NCBI GenBank assembly: GCA_964034945.1
Contig: OZ035962.1
Span: forward strand, 102,684,784 to 102,748,783
DNA from: Chrysopilus asiliformis
Taxonomy: Eukaryota; Arthropoda; Insecta; Diptera; Rhagionidae
Direction of reading: 5' to 3'
Length of the DNA stretch: 64,000 nucleotides
Part shown: piece by piece, positions 1 through 10,889 of the stretch
How positions within the stretch are numbered: position 1 is the first letter of the stretch
Layout of the letters: each line of letters opens with the position of its first letter
Made by a program: the position numbers and the translations under genes
Notes under the pieces: model-generated
Told to the model about the DNA's origin: nothing
The model's input: the letters and a program-made list of their open reading frames with translations, nothing else
Database searches by the model: none

Positions 1-510
1 ATTTCAGTACCAGTAAATTTTGTACTGGTATTGCTCTGACTGAGCAGTACAAAAATACCAACATCGGTACTGGTACTGAAACTCCAGTACCAGTGCTATG
101 TACTTGAAAAATATCAGTACTTTCGCGAAAAATACTTGAAAAAATTCCAGTACTTTTGCAAAAGTACTTGAAAAAATTCCAGTACTTTTGCAAAAGTGCT
201 TGAAAAAGTATAAAAAGTACTGGTACTGCAAAACTCAAAACCAGTACAAAAAGTACTGGTACTGCAAAAACCAATACCAGTACAAAAAGTACTGGTATTG
301 CAAAAAAACAATACAAAAATACAAATATTGTAAAAAACCAGTACCAGTACTTTTTGTACTGGGACTGGATCCGTGCATCGATTACAAGTACTTCAAGTAC
401 TGGTACTGATCGTGCAGTACCAATACTTAAGGTATTGATACTGGTGGCAAGCCCAGTACAAGTATCTATGTACTGGTACTGCTCGTGTGCTGCAGTATCA
501 AATGTACTGA
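1..510. repeat. GTAC-rich degenerate tandem block
   Basis: Dense run of CAGTAC/GTACTG units on both strands. Between about 107 and 215 a 32-bp unit (GTACTTGAAAAAATTCCAG followed by TACTTTTGCAAAA) repeats about three times; from about 215 to 310 a unit near 37 bp containing GTACTGGTACTGCAAAA repeats about three times. The units are partly self-complementary, so the block can fold in many ways. Short ORFs here are repeat artefacts. The block begins at or before the window edge. Confidence 0.85.
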
Positions 511-579
511 AGTATGCCCAGCTCTGATCGCCAGCAGTCATTTGAAATTGTTGAATATGTGGCTTAAAACTAGGGTCTC

Positions 580-818
580 TTAACCCTCTAACCGGAATAT
601 TTCCGAGAAAAATTCACTAAAATATGACTTTCAACTTGCGACAGACCGTAACCAAGACAACGTACAGGGCTAAATTTTTTCCAGCATGTAAAGCGATAAC
701 TTACAAAAGTCAGTGTAAGACGTTCCGGCGATTTCCGGCGATTAAAATTGTTACCCGTCATAAACAAGCGAATTCCCTGAAGCCCGCCTTAAGGCGGGCA
801 TTCCGGTTAGAGGGTTAA
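580..818. mobile_element. piggyBac-like MITE with TTAA target duplication
   Basis: A TTAA at 580-583 and another at 815-818 flank perfect 15-bp terminal inverted repeats CCCTCTAACCGGAAT (584-598) and ATTCCGGTTAGAGGG (800-814). TTAA duplication and CCC...GGG ends are hallmarks of the piggyBac superfamily. The internal 200 bp has no transposase. Next to the right TIR is a perfect 18-bp palindrome (GCCCGCCTTAAGGCGGGC, 782-799) with no counterpart on the left. The 64-residue ORF across the element is not convincing as a protein. The element is non-autonomous and would need a transposase from elsewhere. Confidence 0.85.
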
Positions 819-959
819 ATTTACCTCTTAAGTTAGCCGGGATAGTCTTATTTGCACAGGGCCTCTAAGCGTCCCATAATTAAATTTTTTGACACAGATT
901 TTTCGAATTGATGTAGAAAATTTATCAAAAACCATCAATTAACATTCAAAAGATAGGTA

Positions 960-1335
960 CTGAGAGTTGCTGTAAAAGAGGGGGTTTTTCAGTACGGCAT
1001 TTTTCTTTAAGTCCTTTTTAACAGTTCCAGTTGAATTTATTTGTGGAACTTGATAAAAAAACAAAAAATTGAGTTCTGCTTGGCTTGGGACTCCGTAGCT
1101 TTTATTTAAATCGCTGCAAGGCCATCTGTTTAAAAAAAATTTACCTGCGGCGCATATTTGTTAATTGTTTTTACTCAGATTTGTTTTCGTGATTTTCATG
1201 CATACACTAACATTTCACGTTTTTTATGTAGATTTTTTTGGTGACGTCTTCTTTAGTCCCTGTCCAGCTACTTCTTCCCTGTTCCCACCGCTTACCTTGT
1301 TGCGGATTGACACAAAATAAATATGGTCACCTTAG
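960..1335 (+). repeat. CGGCGCA-family dispersed repeat, 3' part
   Basis: Contains CCTGCGGCGCAT at 1144-1155, a C/T-rich stretch at about 1258-1295, and the shared 3' end GGATTGACACAAAATAAATA followed by TGGTCACC, ending near 1333. The same order (GCGGCGCA motif, pyrimidine-rich stretch, CCGGATT...ATATGGTC end) is seen near 61 kb and, inverted, at 8.5-9.0 kb. The left limit is uncertain. Confidence 0.55.
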
Positions 1336-1360
1336 TTAAAACTCACATAATGAAACATAA

Positions 1361-1867
1361 TCAGGGTATTCACAGTCCTCTTTTAAATTGCGAGTAATTT
1401 TACCGCGCGGTAATTCAGTCAAATTTAACAGATTTTTACCGAGACGGTAATTTGGTTCATGTAAAAATGAATTACCGGATTCGGTAATTGTAGACATGCC
1501 TTGGGTCGTGTTTTCCGGCCCGGTTATTCGGTATCAAGAATCAACCGCGAGTGGCGCTAGTAATGTTTTTAGTTGTCAAATTTTCTCGCTGGTTTTTTTG
1601 TTAATCTCATCGGACTGCAAATTTTTTCAATTTTGATAGCCGTTGCCACAATAGAAATTCAAAAGAATACATCAAACATGGATTTAAAGGTATGTGACAT
1701 ATTTTACAATCAAATTCGCAGTTCATGATTTGGTCACGTATCCAATAAAAGCGCTGTTCTCAAATCTGTGCTGTGGGATGTTCACTCACAGCAGAATATT
1801 TTCAGTCTTTTAATATTACCGAAAACACCGAATACCCAAAATTAACAGAGGACTGTGAATACCCTGA
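1361..1867. mobile_element. MITE with 21-bp CAGGG-type inverted repeats
   Basis: The 21-bp sequence starting TCAGGGTATTCACAGTCC (1361-1381) returns as its exact reverse complement at 1847-1867. Internally it has several short GGTAA/TTACC palindromes such as ACCGCGCGGT and no coding sequence. CAGGG ends suggest hAT, but I could not see an 8-bp target duplication. The TA dinucleotides inside the repeat allow a Tc1/mariner reading instead. Superfamily left open. Confidence 0.7.
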
Positions 1868-2489
1868 GTGTTTTGTTTTGTTTAGTCATATTTCATTATT
1901 TACAAACTGTAAGTAATCCTGTATCCGTAAATACAAATACACAGCCCACTTTTGCGTCCAAAAACTGTATTTTTGACATTTTGTATCTCCGGCTAGTTGA
2001 CAAATTCTCTGTAAATTTATCCCGAATAAAAAGGAGGAGACTCTAATTAATTACTATGATTCAAAAACCATGAAAAGTATGCAATTTGTGAATATTTGTA
2101 AATTTTACACAAATTTAGGGGTTGGTATTTAATATACGCATATAATTTCCTGGTTTTATCATTTAATGTTTTTTAAATGATTTTTTTGAATTCCAAAGTG
2201 GATTCAAATGTAAAATATTGTGGATAAAGTGGAAATGTCCAAATTTACATTAAAAATAGAAAGCATTTTATGAATGGGACCATTAATTGGTAGCTCACCC
2301 GGTTGGCCTTCTTAAACGGCACGCCGGAAAGATTTTATTCCTTTCTATTTTCGTTCTTTGAACTTACGTTGTATTAAATAAAATATTTTACAAAACTCAA
2401 TACATACCAGTTTTCTGCTATTTTCTGCAACTAATAAGCTATTGTATTTTTTTTTTATTATTAAACTGAAAATTTTAAAAATATCTTTC
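1868..2489. other. AT-rich DNA, no feature seen
   Basis: No coding sequence, inverted repeat or tandem array recognised. Confidence 0.5.
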
Positions 2490-2739
2490 TGAACACGTTC
2501 GTGACGTCGTGTACCACTGGTGGTACATGTACAGTTTATTAAAACCGCGCGAGTAAATAGTGCGGTAGTTTTTTTGTGGACGTAAATTTTTATTTCTAAA
2601 TTATCAAGAAGTATATCAGTGCAAAGTCCAAATCCACACACCCACCCACCCACCCACTCACCCACTCACCAGTCCACCCGTGGTACACGATGTCCAAATG
2701 TAAAAAAAGTTGAGAAAGCAAATGTCACGAACGTGTTAA
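2490..2739. mobile_element. piggyBac-like MITE, degenerate left target site
   Basis: CACGTTCGTGAC (2494-2505) and its reverse complement GTCACGAACGTG (2724-2735) form the inner ends. The right end abuts TTAA (2736-2739); the left is TGAA (2490-2493), one change from TTAA. A second inner palindromic pair, GTACCAC...GTGGTAC, occurs near both ends (2511-2526 and 2678-2685). A CCCA/CTCA microsatellite (about 2636-2670) sits inside. No transposase. The TTAA context and end spacing fit piggyBac; the TIR differs from the 580-818 element, so it is a separate family. Confidence 0.65.
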
Positions 2740-3905
2740 ATTGTGGATTTGTGACGTGACATTTGAAGTAACAGAAATTTTTTGTTTCAAATTGAACGAT
2801 TTCTGTTTCACCAATGGAAATATTATTGTTATTGCAATTTTTTATGCAGATTTATACAACATTGAATAAAATATTCCAAGATAGCTGCCATTATCACTGA
2901 TTGATTCAATGTTTTCTCCATGGACAGAAAAATGGTTTTTCCATGGGCAAAAAAAACCAAATTAATGGAATTGAATAAAATTGTTAAAGTCTTACAACAA
3001 AAGGCCGCAATTAGTTTCCTACTCTAGTCAATACAATTCACTCTATCCAAATAAAGCGAAGGAAATCTTAATTATTGCATACTTAATTACAATATTAGTT
3101 TAGTGAAATAGTCATGGGCATTATGGCTTAATTTCCCTAAACAAAACGCGAACTTAATACAAATAAAATGAAATTGAGTCTTCTTTATTAGAGAAATCAA
3201 TGTTTGTTTCATTTGAACGTCAGAATCTATTTAGCTACCAGAAAAAAAGATGGAAAGATCTCTCGATTTTAGTTCTTTTTGTAAGTAAAGAAAATACATA
3301 GTCTATACTTTCTATTAGATCGTTTTCTTATCATTTACCATGGCTTTTAGCAATATAATATGCTCAATTCGTATAGTTATATATTATAGTCAACTATTTG
3401 AACGAAAATCACCCCAACTAATAGAAAAAGGCAATTTCACTGTTCACACATGAACATGACTACTGTCCAGAGTTTTATTTATTTTGTTCAAATAGAAAAG
3501 GGAGTTGAGAATAGATGTCGCTTTAAGGGTTTCGACCTAATTCTTAAAATACTTTATATGTTTAGCACATTGTTCTGTCTCTCATACATATGTCGTTACC
3601 GGATAATTCTATTTTTCTATAGATCCAGCATATATTAGTGTTGAAGAAGGGCAAACAAAGAAAATAAATTAATGATGAAAATAATGATAGTTCTGCCTCT
3701 GTCACAGCAACCAAAAATCAACTTTTGTTAATACACAAAGCTTATAATTTATTAGAAAAAGTTCCAACCCCAGCAATGATGAAAATTTTTGGTCGTTTCG
3801 CTTTCGAAACTCTCAGGGGATGTTTATTTGAATCAATATATAAATTAAATACTATATTTTTCTTGTTTAAAAAAAAACAATTCTTGCTAGTTGATCAATG
3901 TTAAA
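2740..3905. other. AT-rich DNA, no feature seen
   Basis: High A/T content, no supported gene or repeat boundary. Short ORFs here have no recognisable motif. Confidence 0.5.
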
Positions 3906-3910
3906 ATATA

Positions 3911-3985
3911 GTACAGTCAAAGTCCTCTAACTCGAAATCCCTTTAATTCGAATTTTTCTCTAACTAGAATTTTTTAACCTTTTTT
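3911..3985. mobile_element. fragment of a pogo/Tigger-type terminus
   Basis: TACAGTCAAAGTCCTCTAAC followed by alternating CTCGAA/TTCGAA units resembles the end of a pogo-group element, which typically starts TACAGT and continues with short degenerate repeats. No opposite end was found; the sequence runs into a different dispersed repeat within about 100 bp. Confidence 0.4.
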
Positions 3986-4099
3986 GCGCTCCCATCAATT
4001 TTTCTTTAAATTTTTAGTTTGTTTTGAAAACTTTTAAAAACGAATATATACATATATGTATGTTGAATACCCGGCGTTTTCGAGTTAAATTTTTTTGCA

Positions 4100-4610
4100 T
4101 AAGTTTTTGTTAAATTTTTTTGCATAAGTCGAAAGAACTTAGAAATAACTTTAAACATTTGAAAAAAGCCGTTTTTCTTTCGGATCTCCCTTTCGAAATT
4201 TGTGTACCAGATTTGTGATCATTTCGAAATTTGAGTACCAGATTTGTGATCATTGACCTCGAAAAACTCGTGGCAATTTTGCCGAGGAAAAATAAGAATA
4301 AGGATATTTGCATTATTCTCCCAGGACTCCTCGTTTCGAATTTTGAAATTCTAACACCAGATTCGTTATCAGCGACCCCGAAAATCCCCAATTGACATTT
4401 CTTAGCCTCCTAATGGACGGGCATAATGGCAAAGCCAATGTTTTAAAACACCAACCCCTACTCATCCCCCGTTTATACCCATAGGGTTAAAGTTTTGAAA
4501 AATCCCGCCTCAGTGCATTCCTATGTGATGAGTGGAACACCCTGTCAAAATTTCAGGTTCCTAGCTCTAGGGTTTCGGACTGGGCGTTGTCAGTGGTATT
4601 TGGCATATAC
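4100..4610 (+). repeat. dispersed repeat, CACCAGATTCGT family
   Basis: Shares an ordered series of short blocks with 47.1-47.43 kb: GTTTCGAATTT, AACACCAGATTCGT, CAGCGACCCCGAAAA, TAGCCTCCTA, TTTTAAAACACC, CTATGTGATG, GGGTTT, and GGGCGTTG. Parts also occur near 23.4 and 30.4 kb. No coding potential. No terminal repeats seen, so class is unknown. Confidence 0.6.
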
Positions 4611-4707
4611 TCGTATATAGATAAGGCTTTTTTTATTCCAGGAATATGTGGATACATAAATCAAATTTTACACGGAAAATTTCATTATTGTTACAACGCG
4701 AACGTGA

Positions 4708-4722
4708 GGGGGGGGGGGGGGG
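4708..4722 (+). repeat. 15-base G homopolymer
   Basis: Fifteen consecutive G. The 74-residue ORF crossing it (poly-Gly) is an artefact. Confidence 0.95.
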
Positions 4723-4729
4723 CTCTCTT

Positions 4730-6470
4730 TGGTTTGGTTATTGAAGTAATTTTTATACCTTTATTATATGTAAGAAATATAAAACGTGGCGCGCAGCGTG
4801 ATTTCCTCTGAATTTGTTTGGCGACCCTCCTGGGAGTGACTTTAATATTTCGATGGACGATTCTTTTAAATTGACACATTGCCAATTACTAATATCGTGA
4901 TTCCCAGATTTCAAGTTTTGGGATAGACGGACAAAATTGGATTATAAAAATCACCATTTTAGCTTTGAGTTCCCAGTCTTCTATTAACTACTCTGTAACG
5001 CTTAAAGTTCTTATCGCCAGCATTCATTTAAAAAGATCTAATTTTCAGACAATGTATGCTATAAGTTTTACAAAAAAAAAAGGGATTCAAGGCGAAAGCG
5101 ACAATTTGAAGCAACAGTCAACTACATTTATACTAACAGGATGCCAAAAGGAAAAAATAACTCAAAGCGAATAATATGAAGAACTATAATAAAAGCAATA
5201 GACATACATGTAACAAAAAACTCAGAGGCAAAACAAGCAGTTTCCATTTAGATCCATGTTTTTTTTTCATTCAAGTTGTTGGCCCTTTTCGGATCCAAAT
5301 ACTTATCAGCTTTTACACGTTATCTTGTGATAGTCTGTCCCCATGAGTATTTGGTTAACTTTTTTTCCACCCACACAACATGAATTTTTTCATACAACAT
5401 AACAATACAATCTTCTTGTTCGATGTGTTCGGTGTGTTTTTTTTTCTGTTGCTGTGTTGTTGTAGCATAATAACATATCGGGAATCGCCCTTCTATACAC
5501 AAGTGCCCAAATATTTGTTGCTATACGTCTAGGTACAATCTCGTCATAGATATACTAACCGAGCATTTGTTGTTGTTGTTATATTTTTTATTCTAGGAAA
5601 ATTTCCAGATAAGTATGTTGGCATACATTTGTTTTGACGAAATTCAAACACACATTTGAATAAGTCTGTTATTTCTCTTTTTGCCCTCGTGCGAAGGTAC
5701 CACTTATCATTCCTTGTGGGACTTGCTGTTTGGCTTTTCACTTTCACGCTTTTTGACATTCTCCGATCTTGTCGAAAAACATTTGACTGTGCCCCAACTT
5801 ACTTACAAATAAAGAATTTCCTCATGTAAACTTTAAATTTCTCCAAGGAAATCGAATTGTATGAAAACATTTTAAAATGCCATAGCGAATACTGGGAATA
5901 AGCAAAAAGGACAAAAACTAATGAGAAAATCTATATATATACATACATAAAAAAAACGTGTAGTCTAAGCTATTAAACATTTTAGACCAGTTGAGAATTC
6001 AAACTTCAGTTATAGAATTTGAAAATCTACCATTAAAGGTGAATGCATTTTTACAAGCATATAAAGTTACAAAAGTTTTGTGAAAGTCAAAAATCTTCCA
6101 GAGCTTCTGTATAATGGTAGAAATTAAAAGTTTTCAACTTTTCCAAAATACTGGAAAGTTTCCCCTAAGTTTTATGCAAGAATAATTTCTCAGTTGAGAT
6201 TTAAATAATAAAAATTACAAGTCCTTAAATGATCCCTCTATTAGCTAAGATTTGAGAAAGTATACATAATTAAAAAGTTCTTTCATTTGTTACATGTTTT
6301 AGTACTTTGGTTTAGTTGAAATATAGAACGTTTACGTAGCAGCATTAAACTTTTAAACCGTGTAAGTAAGCTAAAGTATATTTATAGAAGAAAGTAATAC
6401 GGCATAAAAATAAAGATTATAAATAAGCAAGTCTTGGTTTTGGAGAATTCATACAAAATCTTTTATGTAA
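4730..6470. other. AT-rich DNA, no supported gene
   Basis: A few ORFs of 60-71 codons lie here but none shows a motif, codon bias or splice context I can recognise. A short GTTGTTGTTGTT run is at about 5565-5580. Confidence 0.5.
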
Positions 6471-6574
6471 AGCTTAGAAGTGCTCTAGGATTTTTTTTGG
6501 GAGGAGGCTAAGTGCAAAAAAATAACAAATGCAATGCGAATTTAAAAAATCCTGTAAACCCAAACAAAAAAAAA

Positions 6575-6586
6575 ATGCGCCGCAGG
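6575..6586 (-). repeat. isolated CCTGCGGCGCAT motif
   Basis: ATGCGCCGCAGG, the signature word of the CGGCGCA family, in otherwise AT-rich DNA. Probably a decayed family copy. Confidence 0.5.
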
Positions 6587-7000
6587 GATCCTGTTTACAG
6601 ATCCGGCTCTAGGCACCTTGATGCCTTTGGGCAGAGCTTTTCAATGATTTTTTGAGTTGATTTTGTGCTTTCAAATCTTTAAAATTTAAAACATTTAAAA
6701 CTTCCAAATCATATAAAAAGCGTAAATCTGTTTGACGAGGTTCAAATTTCAGCTACTAGGGTGGCTATTCTCGTTTGGATTCGACGATACAAGAATGATC
6801 TCTATTCGTTCTACATTCGAAACCTTTGCAGAAGACTACTCAGGAATCTTTCTGTAAATATTTACACACCATTTAATTTTCCTTACACTTAAAAAATATT
6901 TTTAAAAATTCTTCACTGTATTTCTTTAAAAAGTTCAGCCTCTAAAAAACTTGAAGTCAAAATACTAATTTTTTAAGCGGTTAACGTACGTCTTAAACAT

Positions 7001-7227
7001 ATTGGCCCTTACCAATGAGCTGTTACTAACTTAGTATCAACTTAAGGCATGTGCGAAACAGTCTAATTGCATGCTAATTTTAGTGCGTTTTGATTCATTT
7101 ATTACAGCGAACTGGAAACTTTCCAATAAAAATTAGAATTTGAACCGAAATTAGCAAGCAATTAGCCCATTTCGCACATGCCAAAAGTTGTTACTAATTT
7201 AGTTACAGCTCATTGGTAATGGCCATT
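7001..7227. mobile_element. foldback MITE with about 70-bp arms
   Basis: Left arm (7001-about 7072) contains TTACCAATGAGCTGT, TAGTATCAACTTAAGGCATG and GCGAAACAGTCTAATTGC. The right arm (about 7157-7227) is the reverse complement with roughly 85 percent identity by eye. The roughly 85-bp centre holds no gene. Target duplication not resolved. Confidence 0.75.
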
Positions 7228-7239
7228 ATTATTGAAAAT

Positions 7240-8490
7240 TTCAAGGATGAGATTTTTTCGTTCTAAGTTGTGTGTATTACGAAAGAATTATTGAAAAGTT
7301 TAAAATATTTTTTTATCCGGTCAAATTTAGGACGTGTATAATGTTCGTTTATAAAATTTCCTCTTTCGCTTTATGCCCTTCATAAACTCTTGTTCACTTA
7401 AAGTTCGAATTGTTTGGGGATTTAATGTCTCCTTTTAACATTATCAGGAAGGAAGCCTAATTAAATTTCCAGAACCCTTGTCTCCGCTTCACTGTGATTA
7501 AATCGAAAGTATATAGTAGTCTCGTCGTGAAAGCTGAAAACCCGGTATTCTAAAACCATAGTCGTCCGGGAGAACAGGAAAAGTCCTTCTGCTCTTTTTT
7601 TTCCTTCTGTTATATATGGCTTTTGCCATGTCCAACATATACTGAGGCAGATCAAGAACTAAGACTACAGCAACAAGGATTTCAATCTTCCTCAGTTTTC
7701 CAGCTTTCCGCTTTTCCAGTTTTCCGCCTAAGTGATATTGTAACGGTCGGGTTGTCCTTTTCCCGAGCATTTTTTTCCACCCATGTAATATTTTTTGATT
7801 ATTTTTTATTCACCATCTTCTTTTCTTCTCCTAACCGACTAAGATCCTGCAAAGATGACTTACCTACTCCGGTAATGTTGAAGTTTATCAGATTTCTCGA
7901 GCGGAAATTTTCTACCCCTAAGTTCAGGATATTGAACGTTGACTTTGTTGAATTTCTTGGTTAGTTTGGTAGTTGAACTGAAAACTGAGTAGGAGTTTGT
8001 TGACAGAAATCAAGTCATTGACTGACTAAGTGTCACTCGGTATTCCGTCCATTGATATACGAGTATTTACTTCGGTTGAAGTGAAGATAACATGGAAAGG
8101 CATCATGTTTCCGGACACGTAATTTAACCATAAAATTCTTGGCAAGAAATGAAACATTCTGTGGTCAACTGGATGTCATTCTTTTTATGTACAATGTTTA
8201 GTATAACTCAATTGCCGTGTCACTGTGTTGCATAAATTGGCATGTAGAATTTAATTTTACTACATTTGACTAACAATCTACAAGTACTTGGAAGTTACAC
8301 TTTTCTGCAACTTTGTACATTTGAGTTTCAGTTCTAACAAAGTATATCGAATAGCTTAAATTGAAATAAGTTACTAAAATTAAAGTTTCTACGCGGAATA
8401 TTAGATGAAGAAAGCCATATTTTGTCGCTCCTCAAAATATCGGAATATTTTTTTTGAATTAAAACATAAGGAAAACTACTATTGTATATT
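7240..8490. other. no supported feature
   Basis: The overlapping ORFs on both strands at 7461-7964 (up to 113 codons) show no motif. A CTTTCCGCTTTTCCAG-type pyrimidine duplication near 7690-7720 explains some openness. Confidence 0.4.
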
Positions 8491-8493
8491 GTA

Positions 8494-9018
8494 TGGCTAG
8501 TGCGACCATATTTATTTTGGGTCAATCCGGGACACGATGAAGGAGAGGGGAGAGGGGAGAGGGAAGGGGAAGCGGGAGAGGGGAGAGAGTTGCTAAAACA
8601 GAACACCAACGAAACAAAAAACACCTTATATAGACACATAAGGCTTGGACAAAAACCAAGGAAAAAAAATTAAGAAATGTTAAGAAACCGAATGCGCCGC
8701 AATGATTTAAATTAAGATCTATACAGTCTCAAGTGAAAATCGACTGTTTACGTAATAATCGCGACAGAAATTTTAAAAATACCAATAATGAGAAATGCGC
8801 CGCATGCAAAATTTTTTCAGATAAATGCGCTGCTTGTAAGAAATCGTTAAAAAATGAATCACAAGCGAAGAAATTATAATTTGAAATAAGCTCGCGCCAA
8901 AATAGAGTGCGTTTTGCATATTTATTGATCGTTTTTTCTACTGTTTGATAAATTATAACACGAAATAGAAAAATCCGGGACAAAACTTGGTTTCCGGGAC
9001 GCCGAGACCACATGCTTA
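8494..9018 (-). repeat. CGGCGCA-family dispersed repeat, near full-length copy
   Basis: Read on the minus strand it starts GCATGTGGTC near 9015, followed by GTCCCGGAAACC and TTTTGTCCCGGA. It carries the signature word at 8795-8804 and 8692-8701 and a variant at 8825, then a C/T-rich tract (the GGGAGAGG run at 8537-8589), and ends GTCCCGGATTGACCC followed by TATGGTC near 8500. This is the only copy in the window with both apparent ends. No reading frame of note. Confidence 0.65.
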
Positions 9019-9079
9019 ATGCTGTTCTGTACCGGTTATTACTTACGTGATATTGCATTACAAACGATTTTGTTTTTAT

Positions 9080-9440
9080 AAAACTTCATCATTTGTGCAA
9101 GAAACGAGTGGTCGGATGCAATTTTGATGTGTGAGAAAGTTTTGTGAAATTTCAGCAATTTTTCAATTTTCCGACTCGATTTTCCGACTCGGAGGTAGAT
9201 GGAAACTTTCTCATTAACACGAAATCTGTTTCGAGAGAAACGAGGAGGATGTCAGTGCATCTGTCTGTCCATCTATCGGTCTGTCCGATGCATGTATCGT
9301 AAATAACTCGAGAATGCGTTGAGATAGAGGCTTGACCATTTTTCTGGATGAGTTCTACAAAAATCGTGGTTTTTTTTATTAGCCTTTGGAAAAGTAACGT
9401 TAATTAGTTTTACCAAAATCGTGATTTTTCATCACCATTT
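9080..9440 (+). repeat. dispersed repeat with CTGTCTGTCC stretch
   Basis: Contains GTCTGTCCATCTATCGGTCT and AATAACTCGAGAATGCG, a layout shared loosely with segments near 41.6-42.1 and 45.9-46.0 kb. Non-coding. Confidence 0.4.
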
Positions 9441-10015
9441 GAAAACATAACAAAAGCTATAATTGCCAATCTGGCAATCATTGGAGACCCGTATGGTGAT
9501 ATTCGTATCAAAATTCGAACAGTTGTACCAAAATTCCACTTTGAAGTCAAACTTTCCAATAAGATTTTTTAAAATTTATTCCAATCGGATTTTGATGTAT
9601 GGGAGTTTTATGTAGAATCATATCCTAAATAACTTTTGTTCTTGGACTTTTTTGATAAGATGCACCATTTTTGAGATATTCACAAAAAACGATTTCGTTC
9701 GTATGGGGGGTACCCCCCCTAATGGTCCATTTTTGCCCATTAACGAACTTAGCCTCGCAAAAACGGATCTGTGCAAAATTTCAAGTCTCTAGCTCAATCC
9801 GTGCGCTCGCAATCCGCGCCACAGACAGACAGACGGACGGATGGACAGACGGACAGACAGACAGACGGACAGACGGACGGACATGCAAAATTCAATTTGT
9901 TTTATCATTCTAAACACACTGGTGTAATTCATTTTTTTGTGCGATGACGGGATCTTGGCGTTACAAACGGTAAGGCAAAGTTAATATACCCTTTGGTTTC
10001 ACCATACGGGTATAA
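9441..10015 (+). repeat. CACCATACGGGT-family dispersed repeat, copy 1
   Basis: Inverted 13-bp ends ACCCGTATGGTGA (9487-9499) and TCACCATACGGGT (9999-10011). The internal order is GATTTTGATGTATGG, AGAATCATATCCTAAA, GGGGGGTACCCCC, TAACGAACTTAGCCT, a CAGACGGACGGA microsatellite (about 9820-9885), AACACACTGGTGTAA, GATCTTGGCGTTACAAACGG, then CCCTTTGG before the right end. Homology with the other two copies extends about 45 bp upstream of the left inverted repeat. The 80-codon ORF at 9671-9913 is not a gene. Confidence 0.8.
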
Positions 10016-10889
10016 AAAAACCATTTTTTTGTGAAAAAATACGTTTTTTTGGAAAAATCTCTAAAACTAAGCGCTTTTGAGAAAAAATGCATATTACAAG
10101 ATTCAAAGGAAATCAAATTTCCATTGCTTTTTGCTTTAAAGGTTTTTACGTATCTCTAACGGTTCTTGAGATATATGAAAAAATATATTTTTTTTATGGA
10201 TTTTTTCCGAAACTTTAATAATTGCGAGGAAAGTCATGTACTGTTCACATCAGATATTTCTCAAACATACATAATATCATTTTTATTACACCTGATTCCA
10301 CAGGTATGTTAAATAAATATTTTATACGATGAAGGATGAGTGTATATTCAATTCAAATAATTACACAACAATTTAAACTGTGTTCTTTACATTAAAATAA
10401 GCTGTTCAAAACTACCAAAAAAGTTAAATAGAATTATTCAGCACAAAAAGAATTTAAACATTTACAATGCACCCTCGTATAGCTGTATATATATGCAACT
10501 TTGCTTTATGAAAATAAGTTGTTAACCGCCCACTACTAAATATGTTAAATTGCACAGCATTTTTCACCTTTGGTACGACAAAAATTTCTGCATGACCTTT
10601 TAATTTACTCCAAACTAGGAAAATTACTCAGAAAACCGCATCCTCTTTAAACATTTCAGGAAATTTATTTTTGGGGTTTATACGCTTTGGAGCGTTGAAT
10701 ATAACGTGGAACTTGTCTAACTATTTTGTAAAATAAATTAAACTTTACCATGTGTTGGTAAATGTGATTTGGTTTGTTTTGATAAGGATTTAAACTGTAA
10801 GTGTTTTTCAGCAAAAATATATCATGTTTGATTAGTGTTGTAAAACAATATTTAAATTTTGTTAAATTGAAAATGTTCTCGGCTATTTA

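Noticed and set aside
2345..2665. 106-codon minus-strand ORF
   Set aside because: Begins in the CCCA microsatellite and crosses the left end of a piggyBac-like MITE; no motif.
7461..7964. Overlapping ORFs of 64-113 codons on both strands
   Set aside because: No domain pattern, no splice context, and mutual overlap suggests composition.
9671..9913. ORFs inside CACCATACGGGT copies (also 44573-44836 and 56918-57115)
   Set aside because: Similar short peptides recur because the repeat recurs; they end in microsatellite translation and are frameshifted between copies.
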